DNA of 64,000 bases from Chlorobiaceae bacterium (GCA_013334525.1 JAAXXK010000004.1:19629-83628); one strand, 5' to 3'. Shown: positions 10,154 through 21,600, counted from the first letter of the stretch. Notes: generated by a model from the letters alone, not told the origin. Program-made: numbers and translations.

Positions 10154-11152
10154 ATGTCAGCAGTCGCAGGTACAAGATTTATCGATAAAGTCAAGGCGCA
10201 TCTCGAGCTTCTCGATCCAGTGACCTGGATCAGCGTTTTTCCCTGTCTGGCTGGCGGTGTCATGGCCTCTGGCGCAATGCAACCGACCGTACATGACTAC
10301 CTGTTGCTGTTCGCGCTGTTTCTTCTCTATGGCCCGCTGGGCACCGGTTTCAGCCAGTCGGTCAATGATTATTACGACCTAGAACTCGATCGGGTCAATG
10401 AGCCCACACGTCCGATTCCCTCCGGCAGGCTTTCAGAAAAGGAGGCGATCTGGAACTGGAGTATCGTGCTGGTCATTGCGGTGATCCTGAGCACCTGGCT
10501 CGGCCTTCACATCGGCGGGCAGCGGGGCATTGTTTTCGTAGGATCCCTGCTGACAGGCCTTTTCGTCGGATTCATCTATTCCGCACCGCCACTGAAGCTG
10601 AAAAAGAACATCTTTTTATCCGCGCCGGCCGTAGGCCTTTCCTATGGCTTGATCACCTACCTCTCGGCCAATGCGCTATTCAGCGATATCCGTCCCGAGG
10701 TTCTCGGTCTTGCAGGGATGAACTTCTTCATGGCCGTTGCCCTGATCATCATGAACGACTTCAAATCGACAGAGGGAGACGCGAAAGGGGGCATGAAATC
10801 GCTTACCGTCATGATCGGCGCCAAGAACACTTTCCTGGTCGCGTTCATTATCATCGACCTCGTCTTTACCGTATTTGTGTTTCTTGCATGGAACTGGGGT
10901 TTCACCACCTTGTCCTATTTCGTCCTTGGGTCACTGGCCGTGAACATATTTATCCAGATACCGCTGTACCGCGATCCCAAAACCGGGGTTTCGTTCATGC
11001 AGCATGCCGTCGATGACGGGTTCGGAAACGCCATCGGCCATAGCGAGGTGCAGGAGCATAACGCCTTTCTCAGGTTTCAGGTGGCCAACAACCTTCTGTT
11101 CCTGACGAACCAGATGTTTGCCGCCGCCTTGGTCGGCGCCAAATACATGTGA
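10154..11152 (+). CDS. bchK: (Bacterio)chlorophyll synthase, UbiA prenyltransferase family; probably bacteriochlorophyll c synthase
   Basis: GTGFSQSVNDYYDLELDRVNEPTRPIPSGRLS and NDFKSTEGDAKGG motifs; BchK assigned over BchG/ChlG from the order bchK...hisG...cruC, remembered as similar to Chlorobaculum tepidum. Confidence 0.8.
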   Translation: MSAVAGTRFIDKVKAHLELLDPVTWISVFPCLAGGVMASGAMQPTVHDYLLLFALFLLYGPLGTGFSQSVNDYYDLELDRVNEPTRPIPSGRLSEKEAIWNWSIVLVIAVILSTWLGLHIGGQRGIVFVGSLLTGLFVGFIYSAPPLKLKKNIFLSAPAVGLSYGLITYLSANALFSDIRPEVLGLAGMNFFMAVALIIMNDFKSTEGDAKGGMKSLTVMIGAKNTFLVAFIIIDLVFTVFVFLAWNWGFTTLSYFVLGSLAVNIFIQIPLYRDPKTGVSFMQHAVDDGFGNAIGHSEVQEHNAFLRFQVANNLLFLTNQMFAAALVGAKYM

Positions 11153-11296
11153 TTTTTTCGAACTTTGCATGCCGGGGCTTCTGTTCCTGCATGGATGATA
11201 CCTATGATTGCCGGACGACGATACGATGACGATGCGCTGATCGGACATTCGATTTTCAGACCATCTTCCTCATAACATTCACCATCCGGAGGCGCC

Positions 11297-12010
11297 ATGA
11301 CAGACATTGCCCCGACCTTTTTTTCCCTTCCCCTCGTGTGGCATAACGCACTTGTCACACTGTTCACGTTCGTCTATGTTTTCAGCGTTCCGCCGCTGAT
11401 GGATTACCTGGTGACGAACCATGGCCTTGCGCGGGACATCAGCCGTAAAATCACCCATATCTGTGCAGGTTCGGCCATAGTATTCCTGCCGCTGTTTCGC
11501 GAGGGAGACTGGTCCCACTACCTGAACATCACCGTTTTTGCCGTATGGACGCTGCTTCTGATCCAGAAAGGGCTTTTCGCGGCAGCGGACGACCAGGCGG
11601 TCAAGACCATGACCCGTACCGGCGACAAGCGTGAGTTGCTCAAGGGCACCCTCTATTTCGTGATTGTGGCCATGATCTGCGGAACCCTCTATTACAAGAC
11701 CTTTGCCGGCGTCTTGGCCATGGCCATGCTTGGATGGGGCGACGGTCTTGCCCCGATCATCGGCACAAGGCTCGGAAAGATCAAATACAAGGTGCTCAGC
11801 GACAAGAGCGTCGAGGGCAGCATGGCCTTCCTGCTCGGCGCCCTCCTTGCCGGCCTTTTCTTTGTCAAGCTGATCGTACCGGGAGCTTTCGATCCCGTCA
11901 AGATCTCCATTATCGCTGTTGCAGCGACCATCGTCGAGGGAATCAGCCCGAAAGAGGTGGACAACATTCTAATTCCTGCGGTTGTCATCGGACTCGCAAC
12001 TGTGCTTTAA
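11297..12010 (+). CDS. VTE5/SEC59-like prenol (phytol/farnesol/dolichol) kinase family membrane protein
   Basis: ISRKITHICAGS, GWGDGLAPIIGTRLGKIKYKVLSDKSVEGSMAFLLG, CTP-dependent polyprenol kinase motifs. Confidence 0.75.
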   Translation: MTDIAPTFFSLPLVWHNALVTLFTFVYVFSVPPLMDYLVTNHGLARDISRKITHICAGSAIVFLPLFREGDWSHYLNITVFAVWTLLLIQKGLFAAADDQAVKTMTRTGDKRELLKGTLYFVIVAMICGTLYYKTFAGVLAMAMLGWGDGLAPIIGTRLGKIKYKVLSDKSVEGSMAFLLGALLAGLFFVKLIVPGAFDPVKISIIAVAATIVEGISPKEVDNILIPAVVIGLATVL

Positions 12011-12033
12011 CCTGAATCTGCAGACACGATGCG

Positions 12034-12765
12034 ATGCCGGGACTCTATTTCGTAAGTGATATTCATCTCGGCCTGCAGGACCCGCAGGCTGAACGGCAGA
12101 AGATTGAGCGACTCGAATCCCTTTTTGCGATAATCCGCAGCCAGGGCGGGGCGCTCTATCTCCTCGGCGATATCCTCGATTACTGGATGGAGTACCGGCA
12201 CGTGATTCCCAAAGGGTATTCCCGGTTCCTCTGCCTGCTTTCAGAACTTACCCGCAGCGGCATAGAGGTGACATGGCTGGCCGGCAACCACGATTTCTAC
12301 CTTGGCACCTACTTCAACGATGAACTCGGCGTGAAGACACTCTACGGCTTGCAGGAGGTGCGCCATGATGGGAAACTTTTCCTGATGGCCCACGGTGATG
12401 GACTCGGAGAGGGTGAACTCGGTTACAAGTTTTTCGCCAACGTCGTCAGGAAACCGTTTAACCTTGGATTGTTCACCGGTTTTCATCCTGACCTTGCCAC
12501 GGCGCTGATGAAAAAATTATCCCGCCTCAGCCGGGCCCATAAAAAGGGCGACACCCGGTACGAATCGACCCGTCTGATCGATTTTGCAACCTCATTGGCT
12601 CATGAACGCGTTTTTGATTATTTTGTCTGCGGCCATAACCATGCAGAGAGGATTCAGGCTGTCAATGAATCGGGCTGCACCTATGTCAACCTCGGCTCGT
12701 GGATTGAAGGCCAGTATCCTTACGGCGTTTACGACCAGGGAATTTTTCAGATCAGAAAGGTATAA
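12034..12765 (+). CDS. UDP-2,3-diacylglucosamine diphosphatase-like metallophosphoesterase
   Basis: FVSDIHLGL, LLGDILDYW, LAGNHDFYLG, MAHGDG, VCGHNHAER. Confidence 0.85.
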   Translation: MPGLYFVSDIHLGLQDPQAERQKIERLESLFAIIRSQGGALYLLGDILDYWMEYRHVIPKGYSRFLCLLSELTRSGIEVTWLAGNHDFYLGTYFNDELGVKTLYGLQEVRHDGKLFLMAHGDGLGEGELGYKFFANVVRKPFNLGLFTGFHPDLATALMKKLSRLSRAHKKGDTRYESTRLIDFATSLAHERVFDYFVCGHNHAERIQAVNESGCTYVNLGSWIEGQYPYGVYDQGIFQIRKV

Positions 12766-12789
12766 GTCAACTATCATATTTCACGTATC

Positions 12790-13674
12790 ATGAGCAATAG
12801 CAACAATGTTTTGAAGCTTGGACTGCCGAAGGGGAGCTTGCAGGATTCTACACTTGAACTTTTCGCCAACGCCGGCTTCAAATTTTCCGTACAGAGCCGT
12901 TCATATTTCCCGTCGATCGACGATGATGAACTTGAAGCCATACTGATCCGTGCGCAGGAGATGGCGCGCTATGTTGCCCAGGGGGCGTTCGATGCCGGCC
13001 TGACCGGCCGGGACTGGATTATCGAGACCGATGCGGACGTGATCGAGGTCGCCGACCTTGTCTATTCCAAGGCATCCATGAGGCCTGTCCGCTGGGTGCT
13101 GGCCGTTCCGGAAAACTCGCCGATCAAATCGGTCAAGGATCTTGAGGGCAAGCACATCGCCACCGAGGTGGTGAACATCACCAAAAAGTACCTCGCGAAG
13201 AACAACGTCAATGCATTCGTAGAGTTCAGCTGGGGTGCGACCGAAGTCAAGCCGCCGGAACTTGCCGACGCCATCGTCGAGGTGACCGAGACCGGCTCGT
13301 CTTTGCGCGCCAACAAGCTCAGGATCATTGAAACAGTTCTCGAATCGAACACCAAGCTTATCGCCAACAAGGCTTCGTGGGAAGATCCATGGAAGCGGGA
13401 GAAGATCGAAAGCATGGCCCTTCTTCTGCAGGGCGCCATCAACGCGCAGGGCAAGGTCGGCCTGAAGATGAACGCGCCGAAGTCCTCTCTCGACAAGATC
13501 ATGTCGGTAATTCCGGCACTTCGTCTTCCGACGGTATCCGACCTGGCCGACAATGCGTGGGTCGCACTTGAGGTGATCGTGGCGGAAAAGATCGTGCGCA
13601 AGCTGATTCCCGAACTGAAGCGTGCCGGCGCTGAGGGGATCTTCGAGTACAACATCAACAAACTGATCGACTGA
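12790..13674 (+). CDS. hisG: ATP phosphoribosyltransferase (long form)
   Basis: [36 protein letters not shown], regulatory C-terminal domain. Confidence 0.95.
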   Translation: MSNSNNVLKLGLPKGSLQDSTLELFANAGFKFSVQSRSYFPSIDDDELEAILIRAQEMARYVAQGAFDAGLTGRDWIIETDADVIEVADLVYSKASMRPVRWVLAVPENSPIKSVKDLEGKHIATEVVNITKKYLAKNNVNAFVEFSWGATEVKPPELADAIVEVTETGSSLRANKLRIIETVLESNTKLIANKASWEDPWKREKIESMALLLQGAINAQGKVGLKMNAPKSSLDKIMSVIPALRLPTVSDLADNAWVALEVIVAEKIVRKLIPELKRAGAEGIFEYNINKLID

Positions 13675-13704
13675 GCGGAACAGGTTTCAATCTGTTATCC
13701 ATGA

Positions 13705-13767
13705 TGAGGACAACCGCAATGTGAGGGCAACCGCGAGGGTAGGGGCAACTGCGAGGGTTGCCCCTAC
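13705..13767. repeat. Imperfect tandem repeat ending in an 11-bp palindromic hairpin
   Basis: gaggacaaccgcaatgt/gagggcaaccgcgagggta/ggggcaactgcgagggtt; hairpin gtaggggcaac(13739-13749)-tgcgagg-gttgcccctac(13757-13767). Confidence 0.7.
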
Positions 13768-13973
13768 GGTTCTGAACCCGGGTCTGTCGGGAATCCTGAA
13801 TTTAAGAGTGATTTTTTCCTGTTTTTTCCAAATCAGCCCGAATATCAGAGGTTTTTGTGCTCCGGTCGCCTTGAACCCGAAACGATTATCACGATTTCAG
13901 CGGTACTATAAAAGCAGCTATTCATTTGTTATAGATCCAACTCAAGGTCGCCTGGTGCGGCTTTTTTTTTGCC

Positions 13974-15122
13974 ATGATCATATATCAGTTCATCATCCTC
14001 GGATCGCTTCTGGTTTTTCTGGCCATTGTCCTGAAAAACCTGGTCGATTTCCCGGATCTTCCAGCAGGCCGCAAGGCCGATCCATCCGTACCGATGGTCT
14101 CGATGCTTGTCCCTGCCCGGAACGAGGAGCTGAACATCGCCGGTTGCGTTTCGTCGCTGCTTGACCAGGATTATCCGAATTTTGAGGTCATCGTGCTTGA
14201 CGACCAGTCGACCGATGGTACTTCGTGTGAATTGCTCAAGCTTGCCGGTGGATCAAAAGGCGGCCGGCTGCGCATTATCGAAGGCACCCAGCTCCCCGAA
14301 GGGTGGCATGGCAAGGCATGGGCCTGCCAGCAGCTTGCCGACAGCGCTGCCGGGACCCTGCTGCTTTTTACCGATGCCGATACGCGACACAGGCCAGACT
14401 CCCTGAGAAGGGCCGTGGAGGCCATGGACAGGACCGGAGCCGGTATGCTCTCCCTCACGCCGGCACAGGAGATTGAGACGTTCTGGGAGAAGCTTATCGT
14501 GCCGCTGGTCTATCATATCCTTTTCAGCTACCTCCCGATCGGCATGGTCTGGAAGAGCCGCTCTCCGGCGTTCTGCTACGCCATAGGCCAGTTCATCCTG
14601 TTCAGGCGCGAGGCTTACGAAAGGATCGGGGGACACCGCTCGGTCCGCACCAACCTTGTCGAGGATGTCGGGCTTTGCAAGACTGTCAAACGGGCCGGCG
14701 GAAGGGTCGTGGCGTTCAATGGCATTGATGCCGTCAGTTGCCGGATGTACAGGGGATTTGGCGAGGTTTGGAGTGGATTTTCAAAGAACCTCTTCGCCGG
14801 TCTCGGTAATAACACCATTGGGCTTTTCGCCCTGATGGCCCTGGTGTTCATTTTCTACATTGCGCCATACGGGTTTGTTTTATCGGCACTGCTCCATGGG
14901 GAGCGCTCACTGGAGCTGTTCTGGCTTCCGGCAATGCAGATCGCCATCGCCATAGGTATCCGCATCATTATCGCCGTGAAGTTCCGCCAGCCTCTCTGGC
15001 CCGCTTTTCTGCATGTCGGTTCACAAGTGATGCTGCTGCTTATCGCCTTCAATTCGTTTCGCCTGACGAGATTCGGAAACGGGCCGGAGTGGAAGGGTCG
15101 CAGTTACAGCTTCGACGAGTAA
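13974..15122 (+). CDS. cruC: Family 2 glycosyltransferase, candidate chlorobactene glucosyltransferase
   Basis: VPMVSMLVPARNEELNIAGCVSSLLDQDYPNFEVIVLDDQSTDGT; C-terminal TM helices. CruC assignment rests on family and remembered synteny. Confidence 0.65.
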   Translation: MIIYQFIILGSLLVFLAIVLKNLVDFPDLPAGRKADPSVPMVSMLVPARNEELNIAGCVSSLLDQDYPNFEVIVLDDQSTDGTSCELLKLAGGSKGGRLRIIEGTQLPEGWHGKAWACQQLADSAAGTLLLFTDADTRHRPDSLRRAVEAMDRTGAGMLSLTPAQEIETFWEKLIVPLVYHILFSYLPIGMVWKSRSPAFCYAIGQFILFRREAYERIGGHRSVRTNLVEDVGLCKTVKRAGGRVVAFNGIDAVSCRMYRGFGEVWSGFSKNLFAGLGNNTIGLFALMALVFIFYIAPYGFVLSALLHGERSLELFWLPAMQIAIAIGIRIIIAVKFRQPLWPAFLHVGSQVMLLLIAFNSFRLTRFGNGPEWKGRSYSFDE

Positions 15123-15265
15123 GATCGCCATAACCGGAGCTGAAACAGGCAAGCGTTGCGAGCTGTGCGTTCCGGATAAAATTATTTACATTATGGGGCT
15201 ATAAATCGACTTTGTTATTCTTTACGTGCTCCTGCGGGACCATCAATTCAAACAATTATACAGTC

Positions 15266-16216
15266 ATGGGTTTCTTGTCAAAAATTTTCGGGAAAAAAGA
15301 AGAAGAGCTCAAACGTCCAACGGTCAGGGAGGATGTGAATCTCATCAAGACCATGGAGGGGCATCTGGACAGGGTGCTTGGTGTCAAGTTCAGTCCCGAC
15401 GGCAAAAAACTGGTGAGCGGAGGATTCGACGAGCTGGTGATGCTTTGGGATATCGAAAGCGGAAAGTCGATCTACACCATGAAGGGTCACGATACCTGGG
15501 TGGAGTGCATCGATTACAGCCGTGACGGGAAAAAACTCGCCAGCGGCAGTACCGACAGCACCGCCCGTATATGGGATGCGGCAACCGGCGCATGTCTTCA
15601 TGTGTGCAAGGGTCACGATACGGCCGTGAGGATGGTTGCCTTCAGCCCCGACAGCAAAGTTCTCGCCACCTGCTCAAGGGATACGACGATCCGCCTGTGG
15701 GACGTCGAGACAGGCAAAGAGACGGCAAGGATTCTTGGCCATAAATCCTATATCGAATCGCTCGCATGGAGCCACGACGGCAAAAAGCTGGTCAGCTGCG
15801 GCGAAGAGCCGGTGCTCAGGATATGGGATGCGGAGAGCGGCAGGAACATCGCAAACTATGAGACCGGCGATACCCTTTCACATTCGGTCTGCTTCAGCCC
15901 CGATGACACCCTGATAGCGCTTTGCGGCCGTGACTCCAAGGTCAAAATCATCGATGCAGCTTCAGGACGCATTCTCAAGGTACTTGCAGGTCATCTGGAC
16001 GCTGCCCGAAGCGTCTGCTTCAGCCCCGACGGTACGGTGGTCGCCAGTGCGGCCAACGACGAGTCAGTTCGCCTGTGGGATGTGAAGGCGGGTACGGAGC
16101 TGCACAGCTATCGCGGCCATACGCTCGAAGTCCAGTCGGTCGACATATCGCCGGATGGCCGCATCATTGCAAGCGGAAGCGATGATCGCAAGATCAAGCT
16201 TTGGGGAATAAGGTAA
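15266..16216 (+). CDS. WD40-repeat (beta-propeller) protein
   Basis: Seven WD-like units, e.g. GHLDRVLGVKFSPDGKKLVSGGFDELVMLWDIESGK. Confidence 0.9.
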   Translation: MGFLSKIFGKKEEELKRPTVREDVNLIKTMEGHLDRVLGVKFSPDGKKLVSGGFDELVMLWDIESGKSIYTMKGHDTWVECIDYSRDGKKLASGSTDSTARIWDAATGACLHVCKGHDTAVRMVAFSPDSKVLATCSRDTTIRLWDVETGKETARILGHKSYIESLAWSHDGKKLVSCGEEPVLRIWDAESGRNIANYETGDTLSHSVCFSPDDTLIALCGRDSKVKIIDAASGRILKVLAGHLDAARSVCFSPDGTVVASAANDESVRLWDVKAGTELHSYRGHTLEVQSVDISPDGRIIASGSDDRKIKLWGIR

Positions 16217-16241
16217 GGTGGGAGCCAGCACTGATAATTCT

Positions 16242-16275
16242 ACAATTCTGCCGGGGTATCGCCCGGCAGAATTGT
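16242..16275. terminator. Hairpin between the WD40 gene and the convergent ferredoxin gene
   Basis: acaattctgccggg / cccggcagaattgt 14-bp perfect stem; weak T-run. Confidence 0.6.
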
Positions 16276-16324
16276 TTATGGAGGTTCATTGACGTCAATG
16301 GCTCCTGAATGAAATGCGCAATTC

Positions 16325-16573
16325 TCAGCCGTCGTTCCCGATAGCCAGCGGAGGACAAGTCTCCATCTGCTCCCTGCAGAGAGTCTTTTCAGGTTCGGAG
16401 CCCGGTTGCTGATAGACATACGCGTACCCTTCGCTGTCCGCGGCGAAGAACTCGGGTGCCGCATTGTAGCATATGGTGCATGCGGTACACCCCTGGCCTT
16501 CGGTATCGTCGGGGCTGGTCACGTAGAATCTCCCCGGAGCGTTGGCGGGATGTTTCATTTCGTTGTTTGCCAT
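16325..16573 (-). CDS. Single-cluster ferredoxin
   Basis: GCTACTICYNAAPEFFAADSEGYAYV...CREQMETCPPLAI; Cys spacing of one-cluster ferredoxins; start at MANNEMKHP. Confidence 0.8.
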   Translation of the reverse strand: MANNEMKHPANAPGRFYVTSPDDTEGQGCTACTICYNAAPEFFAADSEGYAYVYQQPGSEPEKTLCREQMETCPPLAIGNDG

Positions 16574-16914
16574 CCTGTTCCTCGATTTTGATTTGACCCC
16601 TGTTGTCCGGATTTTTCCGGCAGCAACATGGAGCCATTCAATAATTGACGCGCAAAGAGGGTAAAGAGTTCCGTTGTTAACCGTCCCTTTCGCCTTAGCG
16701 TTGAGCCGCTTTGCCATCGCTCTTTGTTTCCTTATCTTTTCTGCACCGCAACGCCTTTGTTTTCGGAGGATTGTCGTCAGCCGGGATGTTTGTGATGCTG
16801 GAAGCTTCGCTTAAAACTCAAGGGAATCAGTAACGGCACTTATTATGTCCGGCTCTTTTTTCATCGTCGCCGGCTGGGTGCAGGTAACCATCATCGTGAT
16901 CGGGAGCATAACCG

Positions 16915-17337
16915 ATGATCAGAATCAATGACAGTATTTCGATCGGCGAAGAACAGATCGAGATAAGGACCATGCGTTCTCAGGGGGCGGGTGGACAGAA
17001 CGTCAACAAGGTCGAAACCGCCGTTCATCTTCGTTTCGATATCGCGGCATCATCACTTCCTGAAGAGTTGAAGGAGCGGCTTTTAGAGCTCAGGGATCGG
17101 AGGATTTCCAGGGAGGGGGTGGTTGTCATAAAAGCGCAACGGTTCCGGTCCCAGGAAAAAAACAGGGAAGATGCTGTTATACGGTTGGTTGATCTGCTGT
17201 CGAACGGATTGATGACTGACGCTCCCCGCCGACCGACAAGACCGACCAGGAGTTCCCGGCAGAAGCGGCTTGAAGTCAAGTCAAGGAGAAGCGAAATCAA
17301 GTCCCTGAGAGGACGGGTGAGCGATTCCGGTGCATGA
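16915..17337 (+). CDS. arfB: ArfB/YaeJ-type ribosome-rescue peptidyl-tRNA hydrolase
   Basis: GGQ motif RSQGAGGQNVNKVETAVHLRFDI with basic C-terminal tail and no RF1/2 codon-recognition domain. Confidence 0.85.
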   Translation: MIRINDSISIGEEQIEIRTMRSQGAGGQNVNKVETAVHLRFDIAASSLPEELKERLLELRDRRISREGVVVIKAQRFRSQEKNREDAVIRLVDLLSNGLMTDAPRRPTRPTRSSRQKRLEVKSRRSEIKSLRGRVSDSGA

Positions 17338-17400
17338 ACCATGCGTCGTTTCGCATTTTGCACTCGCTATTTGCCATAATCATCAACTTAACGAAATACC

Positions 17401-18303
17401 ATGTTTGCAACCAATGAGCAACGCCTTGTGGAGATCCTGCTTCAGTGCCAGCCGGGCCAGCCACGTACCAGGGGAACCTGGGAGGTCGACCATCAGGGCA
17501 CTCCCTTTATCCTTCCATCGATTGGCGGCATCACAACAAACATCCAGGTCGGGGATGATGCGTTCGGCTGGGAAGGCGACCACATCGAGCCTGGTGTGAG
17601 CTGTACTGCCGACACCCACAAGCCTTACGAGCATCCCAATGTCACTGTACAGGTGTTGACCTGCGTCGGCAACACGGCGACCATTGTCTCCGGAGAGGCG
17701 AAAGGGGCGACCGGAGTGGTGATCGGCCATCACGGCGGCTCGGAGCACATCATCATAGATTTCCCCAGCGAAGCCAAGGAGAAGATGACCTACAGCGACA
17801 CCATCATGATCCGCTCCAGGGGTCAGGGACTGAAGCTTACCGATTTTCCCGTAGTCACGCTCTTCAACCTCGACCCTTCGCTCCTGAAAAAAATGGCTAT
17901 CAGGGTTGGGCCCGATGGCGTGCTCGAGGTTCCGGTCACAACCGTTGTGCCGGCATACTGCATGGGTTCCGGTATCGGTTCGGCGCATGTGGCCAAAGGG
18001 GATTACGACATCGTGACCAGCGACGAGGATGCGGTCAGGGAGTTCGGCATCGACAAGATCCGTTTCGGCGACTTCGTGGCGCTTCTCGATCACGACAACC
18101 GGTTCGGGCGCGCTTACCGGAAAGGCGCCATTACCATTGGCATCGTCGTACACAGCGATTGCCGTGAAGCCGGCCATGGTCCCGGCGTCACCACCGTCAT
18201 GACCTGCGCGACTCCGGGCATCAGGCCGGTGATCGATCCGAAGGCCAATATCGCCGATCTTCTCGGCATCGGCACCATGCTCAAAGGGCAGCGGCTCTCC
18301 TGA
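17401..18303 (+). CDS. DUF4438-type conserved protein
   Basis: Sequence resembles the DUF4438 family ([35 protein letters not shown]). Confidence 0.6.
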   Translation: MFATNEQRLVEILLQCQPGQPRTRGTWEVDHQGTPFILPSIGGITTNIQVGDDAFGWEGDHIEPGVSCTADTHKPYEHPNVTVQVLTCVGNTATIVSGEAKGATGVVIGHHGGSEHIIIDFPSEAKEKMTYSDTIMIRSRGQGLKLTDFPVVTLFNLDPSLLKKMAIRVGPDGVLEVPVTTVVPAYCMGSGIGSAHVAKGDYDIVTSDEDAVREFGIDKIRFGDFVALLDHDNRFGRAYRKGAITIGIVVHSDCREAGHGPGVTTVMTCATPGIRPVIDPKANIADLLGIGTMLKGQRLS

Positions 18304-18314
18304 GGTCGCCGACT

Positions 18315-18374
18315 ATTTTCGTGAATTCCGACCCTGTCAACGCCCTTGTCCAGAGTTTCGGAATTCACGAAAAT
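18315..18374. repeat. Long perfect inverted repeat
   Basis: attttcgtgaattccga (18315-18331) and tcggaattcacgaaaat (18358-18374): 17-bp perfect arms, 26-nt loop. Confidence 0.85.
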
Positions 18375-18673
18375 CCAGCTCTTCCCTTTTCCTGCCCCAT
18401 GGTTGCTCCACGCCCTGATCAAACAAGTACCGGGCAAGGCTTTTATGTATATGCCCTGATTAACGGTTTCGTTTTTTCAGGGCGGATAATTTTTTTTTAG
18501 TACGTTCGATTGGTCAATTGCGGCGTAGTTTTTTGGTGGTGTGTGTAAATAATATGTATTATTGAGATGGTTTATATGACAGCTTTATCCGGGTATGGTT
18601 GACGTTCTGCCGGTTCATGTCTGGCCAGTGAATTCGGAAAAGCGAATGAACATCAATAATCGATCCTCTCACC

Positions 18674-21600
18674 ATGAAAAAACGCAGGCTTTCTCTTTTG
18701 ATCGCGCTCGCCTTTTTTTCCTCCATTCCTTGTTATGCGGCTAACCATGATGTAACGACGATATCCGGAAGCGGCGCAGGGTCCTTACCCGCCGCAGTCG
18801 TTGAAGCCAATGCTGATGCCGGCGTGGGCCCAATCACCGTTACCTTCCAGCCGTCGGGAAGCGGCATCATCCCGTTAGACGATTCCCTGGTTCTCAGCAA
18901 AAGCATGAGTTTTGTCACGACCGGGACCTCCGTCGCGATAAGCACAGGAACGACCGGCGCGCCGGTTTTACGCTTGCAGGACGGCATCGCCGTCGGAGGG
19001 CTATCTTCTTCATTTCAATTGAGCAGTTTCACGAATGTCGTCGGCGGCAACGCACGGGGCGTCTACGGCAACGGGAACATGACCGTATCGGGACCTTTTG
19101 GAAGTACGATATCCACGTTCGGTTTCCAAAGGAGTTCCGGTATCGAGTCGCATGGCAACCTCGTCGTCACGGGTGATTTAGGGGGCAGTATAGCGGCGGG
19201 GGTGAATTCCGGAAATCCATCATCGTTCGACTATTCGCTTGGTGCAGGTTCGATACTTGGCAATGCGACGTTCGGCAGCGTGTCGGGCACCCTGAATGTG
19301 CAAAGCCAGAGCACGGCTATCGGTCTTGGAGCGACGATCGTAGGAACAGGTGAAACCGTCAACAGCAACGGTGACCTGACCATTACCGGCAATCTCAGCG
19401 GCAGTATTACCGTCAGCGCCAGTACGTTCTCGGGGGACAATGACCATGTCGACGCCTACGGAATTCTTGCCGATCGCTCGGTTACCCTGGGTGGGCAGTT
19501 GACCGGCACGATCGATGTAAGCTCCACAAAGGTTGACGCTTACGGAATCATGTCGAACGATTCGGATGTGAGTGTCGGCGGCATCGGCGAAACAGGCTCA
19601 ATAACCGTCAACGGGGTCGACAACAGTGTGGGTATTCGGGCGGTCAACAACTCTTCCGGCAAAGGAAATATCTCTATCGGAACCATGGCCGGTACCATAA
19701 CGACAGTCTCGGAAAGCAATAACAGCTATTCCGGCGGTATTTACGCGGACCATGCTGTTTCGATCAATACCCTTTCCGGAACGATCGACAGTTCATCTCC
19801 TGGAGGTTCTACCGAGAGTATCGAAGGGGATACGGTCACCATAGGAACGATGAACGGTAAAATCTTCAGCAGGAACTTGTCCCCGACCTTTGTCGATAAC
19901 TGGTCCGAGGGCATCTTTGCACACAATTCACTTGATATAACCTTATTGAGCGGGCAGATCCGGTCGAGCAGGCTCAATGGCGGGCAGGCCGATGCCATTT
20001 ATGCGCATAACCTCACCATCGGTGAGCTGAGCGCGAGCGGAAGCCTGGATGTCACCACAGGAGGAACCGGCAATCTGTCGGCAGTATATGGCCTCTATGC
20101 CGAGAACGATGCCACCGTCCATACTCTTGGAGGAACGATCAGTGCGGTTACCACCATGACCGGCGGGATTGCGGGGAGTGATATGGCTGTAGGTATTTAT
20201 GCCGATCAGGGCAAGGTCCGCATCGATGCCGATAGCGGTACGATCAGCGCCCGGTGCGTCAACGGGAGCGCGTTCGGGATTCTGTCCCATTCGGATGTGA
20301 CGATCGGCAGCATGAGTGGTTCCATTACGGCAAACGGCATCCACGCATACGGAATCGTGTCCGGGGCAGGAACTCTTCAGGGTTCGTCGTCTACATCCCC
20401 GATGCTGGTGAGCGGTACGATCAATGTGCAGGGCGCGACATCCGGCAGCACATCTGGTACCGCTGCAGCAATCATCTCCTCCGGAGCGATGAACCTGAAT
20501 ATCACGGGCACGGTCAGCGCAATCGTGGACGGGGATGCTTCCAGAGGCTATGCGATTTATGCCGGCACGATTGACCCCGAATCCGGTTTCGCACCATCTT
20601 CTTCCAGCAGCAACGTTTCGATTTCCGGAAATGCGACGGTCGCCGGCAATATCGTGTTCGGTTCCGGCAGCAATACGCTGACCTTGTCGGGAAACGCCGA
20701 CATCACCCAGGTGCATACCCTTGACGGCGGTGCGGGCGGAAGGGGCAGCCTCATTTTTAACGGTTGGGGCAGGGCGGCGGCAGAGGCCGAGTTCGGCCAT
20801 TCAGCCGGAGACTCCATAATAAACTGGGGCACCATTGAACTGCAGAACAATTCGTGGGTGCATCTTGGCCGCATTGCAGGATTCCAGGTCGGGACGCTTG
20901 GCATTGATTCCACCTCGGTGCTTGACCTTCACGGAAACTCGCCGGCATCCTATACGATCAGCGGAAATATCGTCAATAACGGTCTTGTCACCCTGATCGA
21001 TCCTGCCGGAACCGTCGACCCGCTTGGAGATCACCTCATTGTGGGCGGCAACTACTCCGGTAACGGCCTTATCGGTATTGATGTATCCCCATTGCCGGGC
21101 GGGTACGGCACGCATGACCAGGTCTCCATCACCGGTACTGCTTCCGGAACGATCACCTTCAGGTTCAATGACGTCAGCTCTTCCGGCCCGTTCCATAACG
21201 AGCAGTTCCTTGACCTGGTCACCTTCGGGAGCGGCAGCACGGTGAACTTTGCCGGGTATGGTGAATACGATTACGGTGCCAGGGTCTACAATGCCGACGT
21301 CTCCTATGATAACGGGGTGTTCACGCTCTTCAGGTTCGTGCCGGTGACTTATCAGGAGCCTGTCGCCGTCGTCCAGAGCGTGATGCCTTTCATCGAACGT
21401 CTCGGGAACGTGTCGCTCAGCCGGTTCCACGATCGCAACTGGCACGGCAACGACTGGTGGGTCCGTTCCTTCGGCAGCAAGTATCGCCTCGGCGTCTCTG
21501 GCGATTTGGATACGGAGTTCAAAGGGTATATGGGGGGCCTTCAGATCGGCGTCGACCTCACGGCGATCAAGCCCGGCAGGTCGTGCGGCTGGAGCGCAGG

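Noticed and set aside
20801-21445. Long antisense ORFs in the autotransporters (e.g. 19943-20800, 20801-21445, 25960-26817)
   Set aside because: Repeat-rich coding DNA yields open antisense frames; translations are low-complexity
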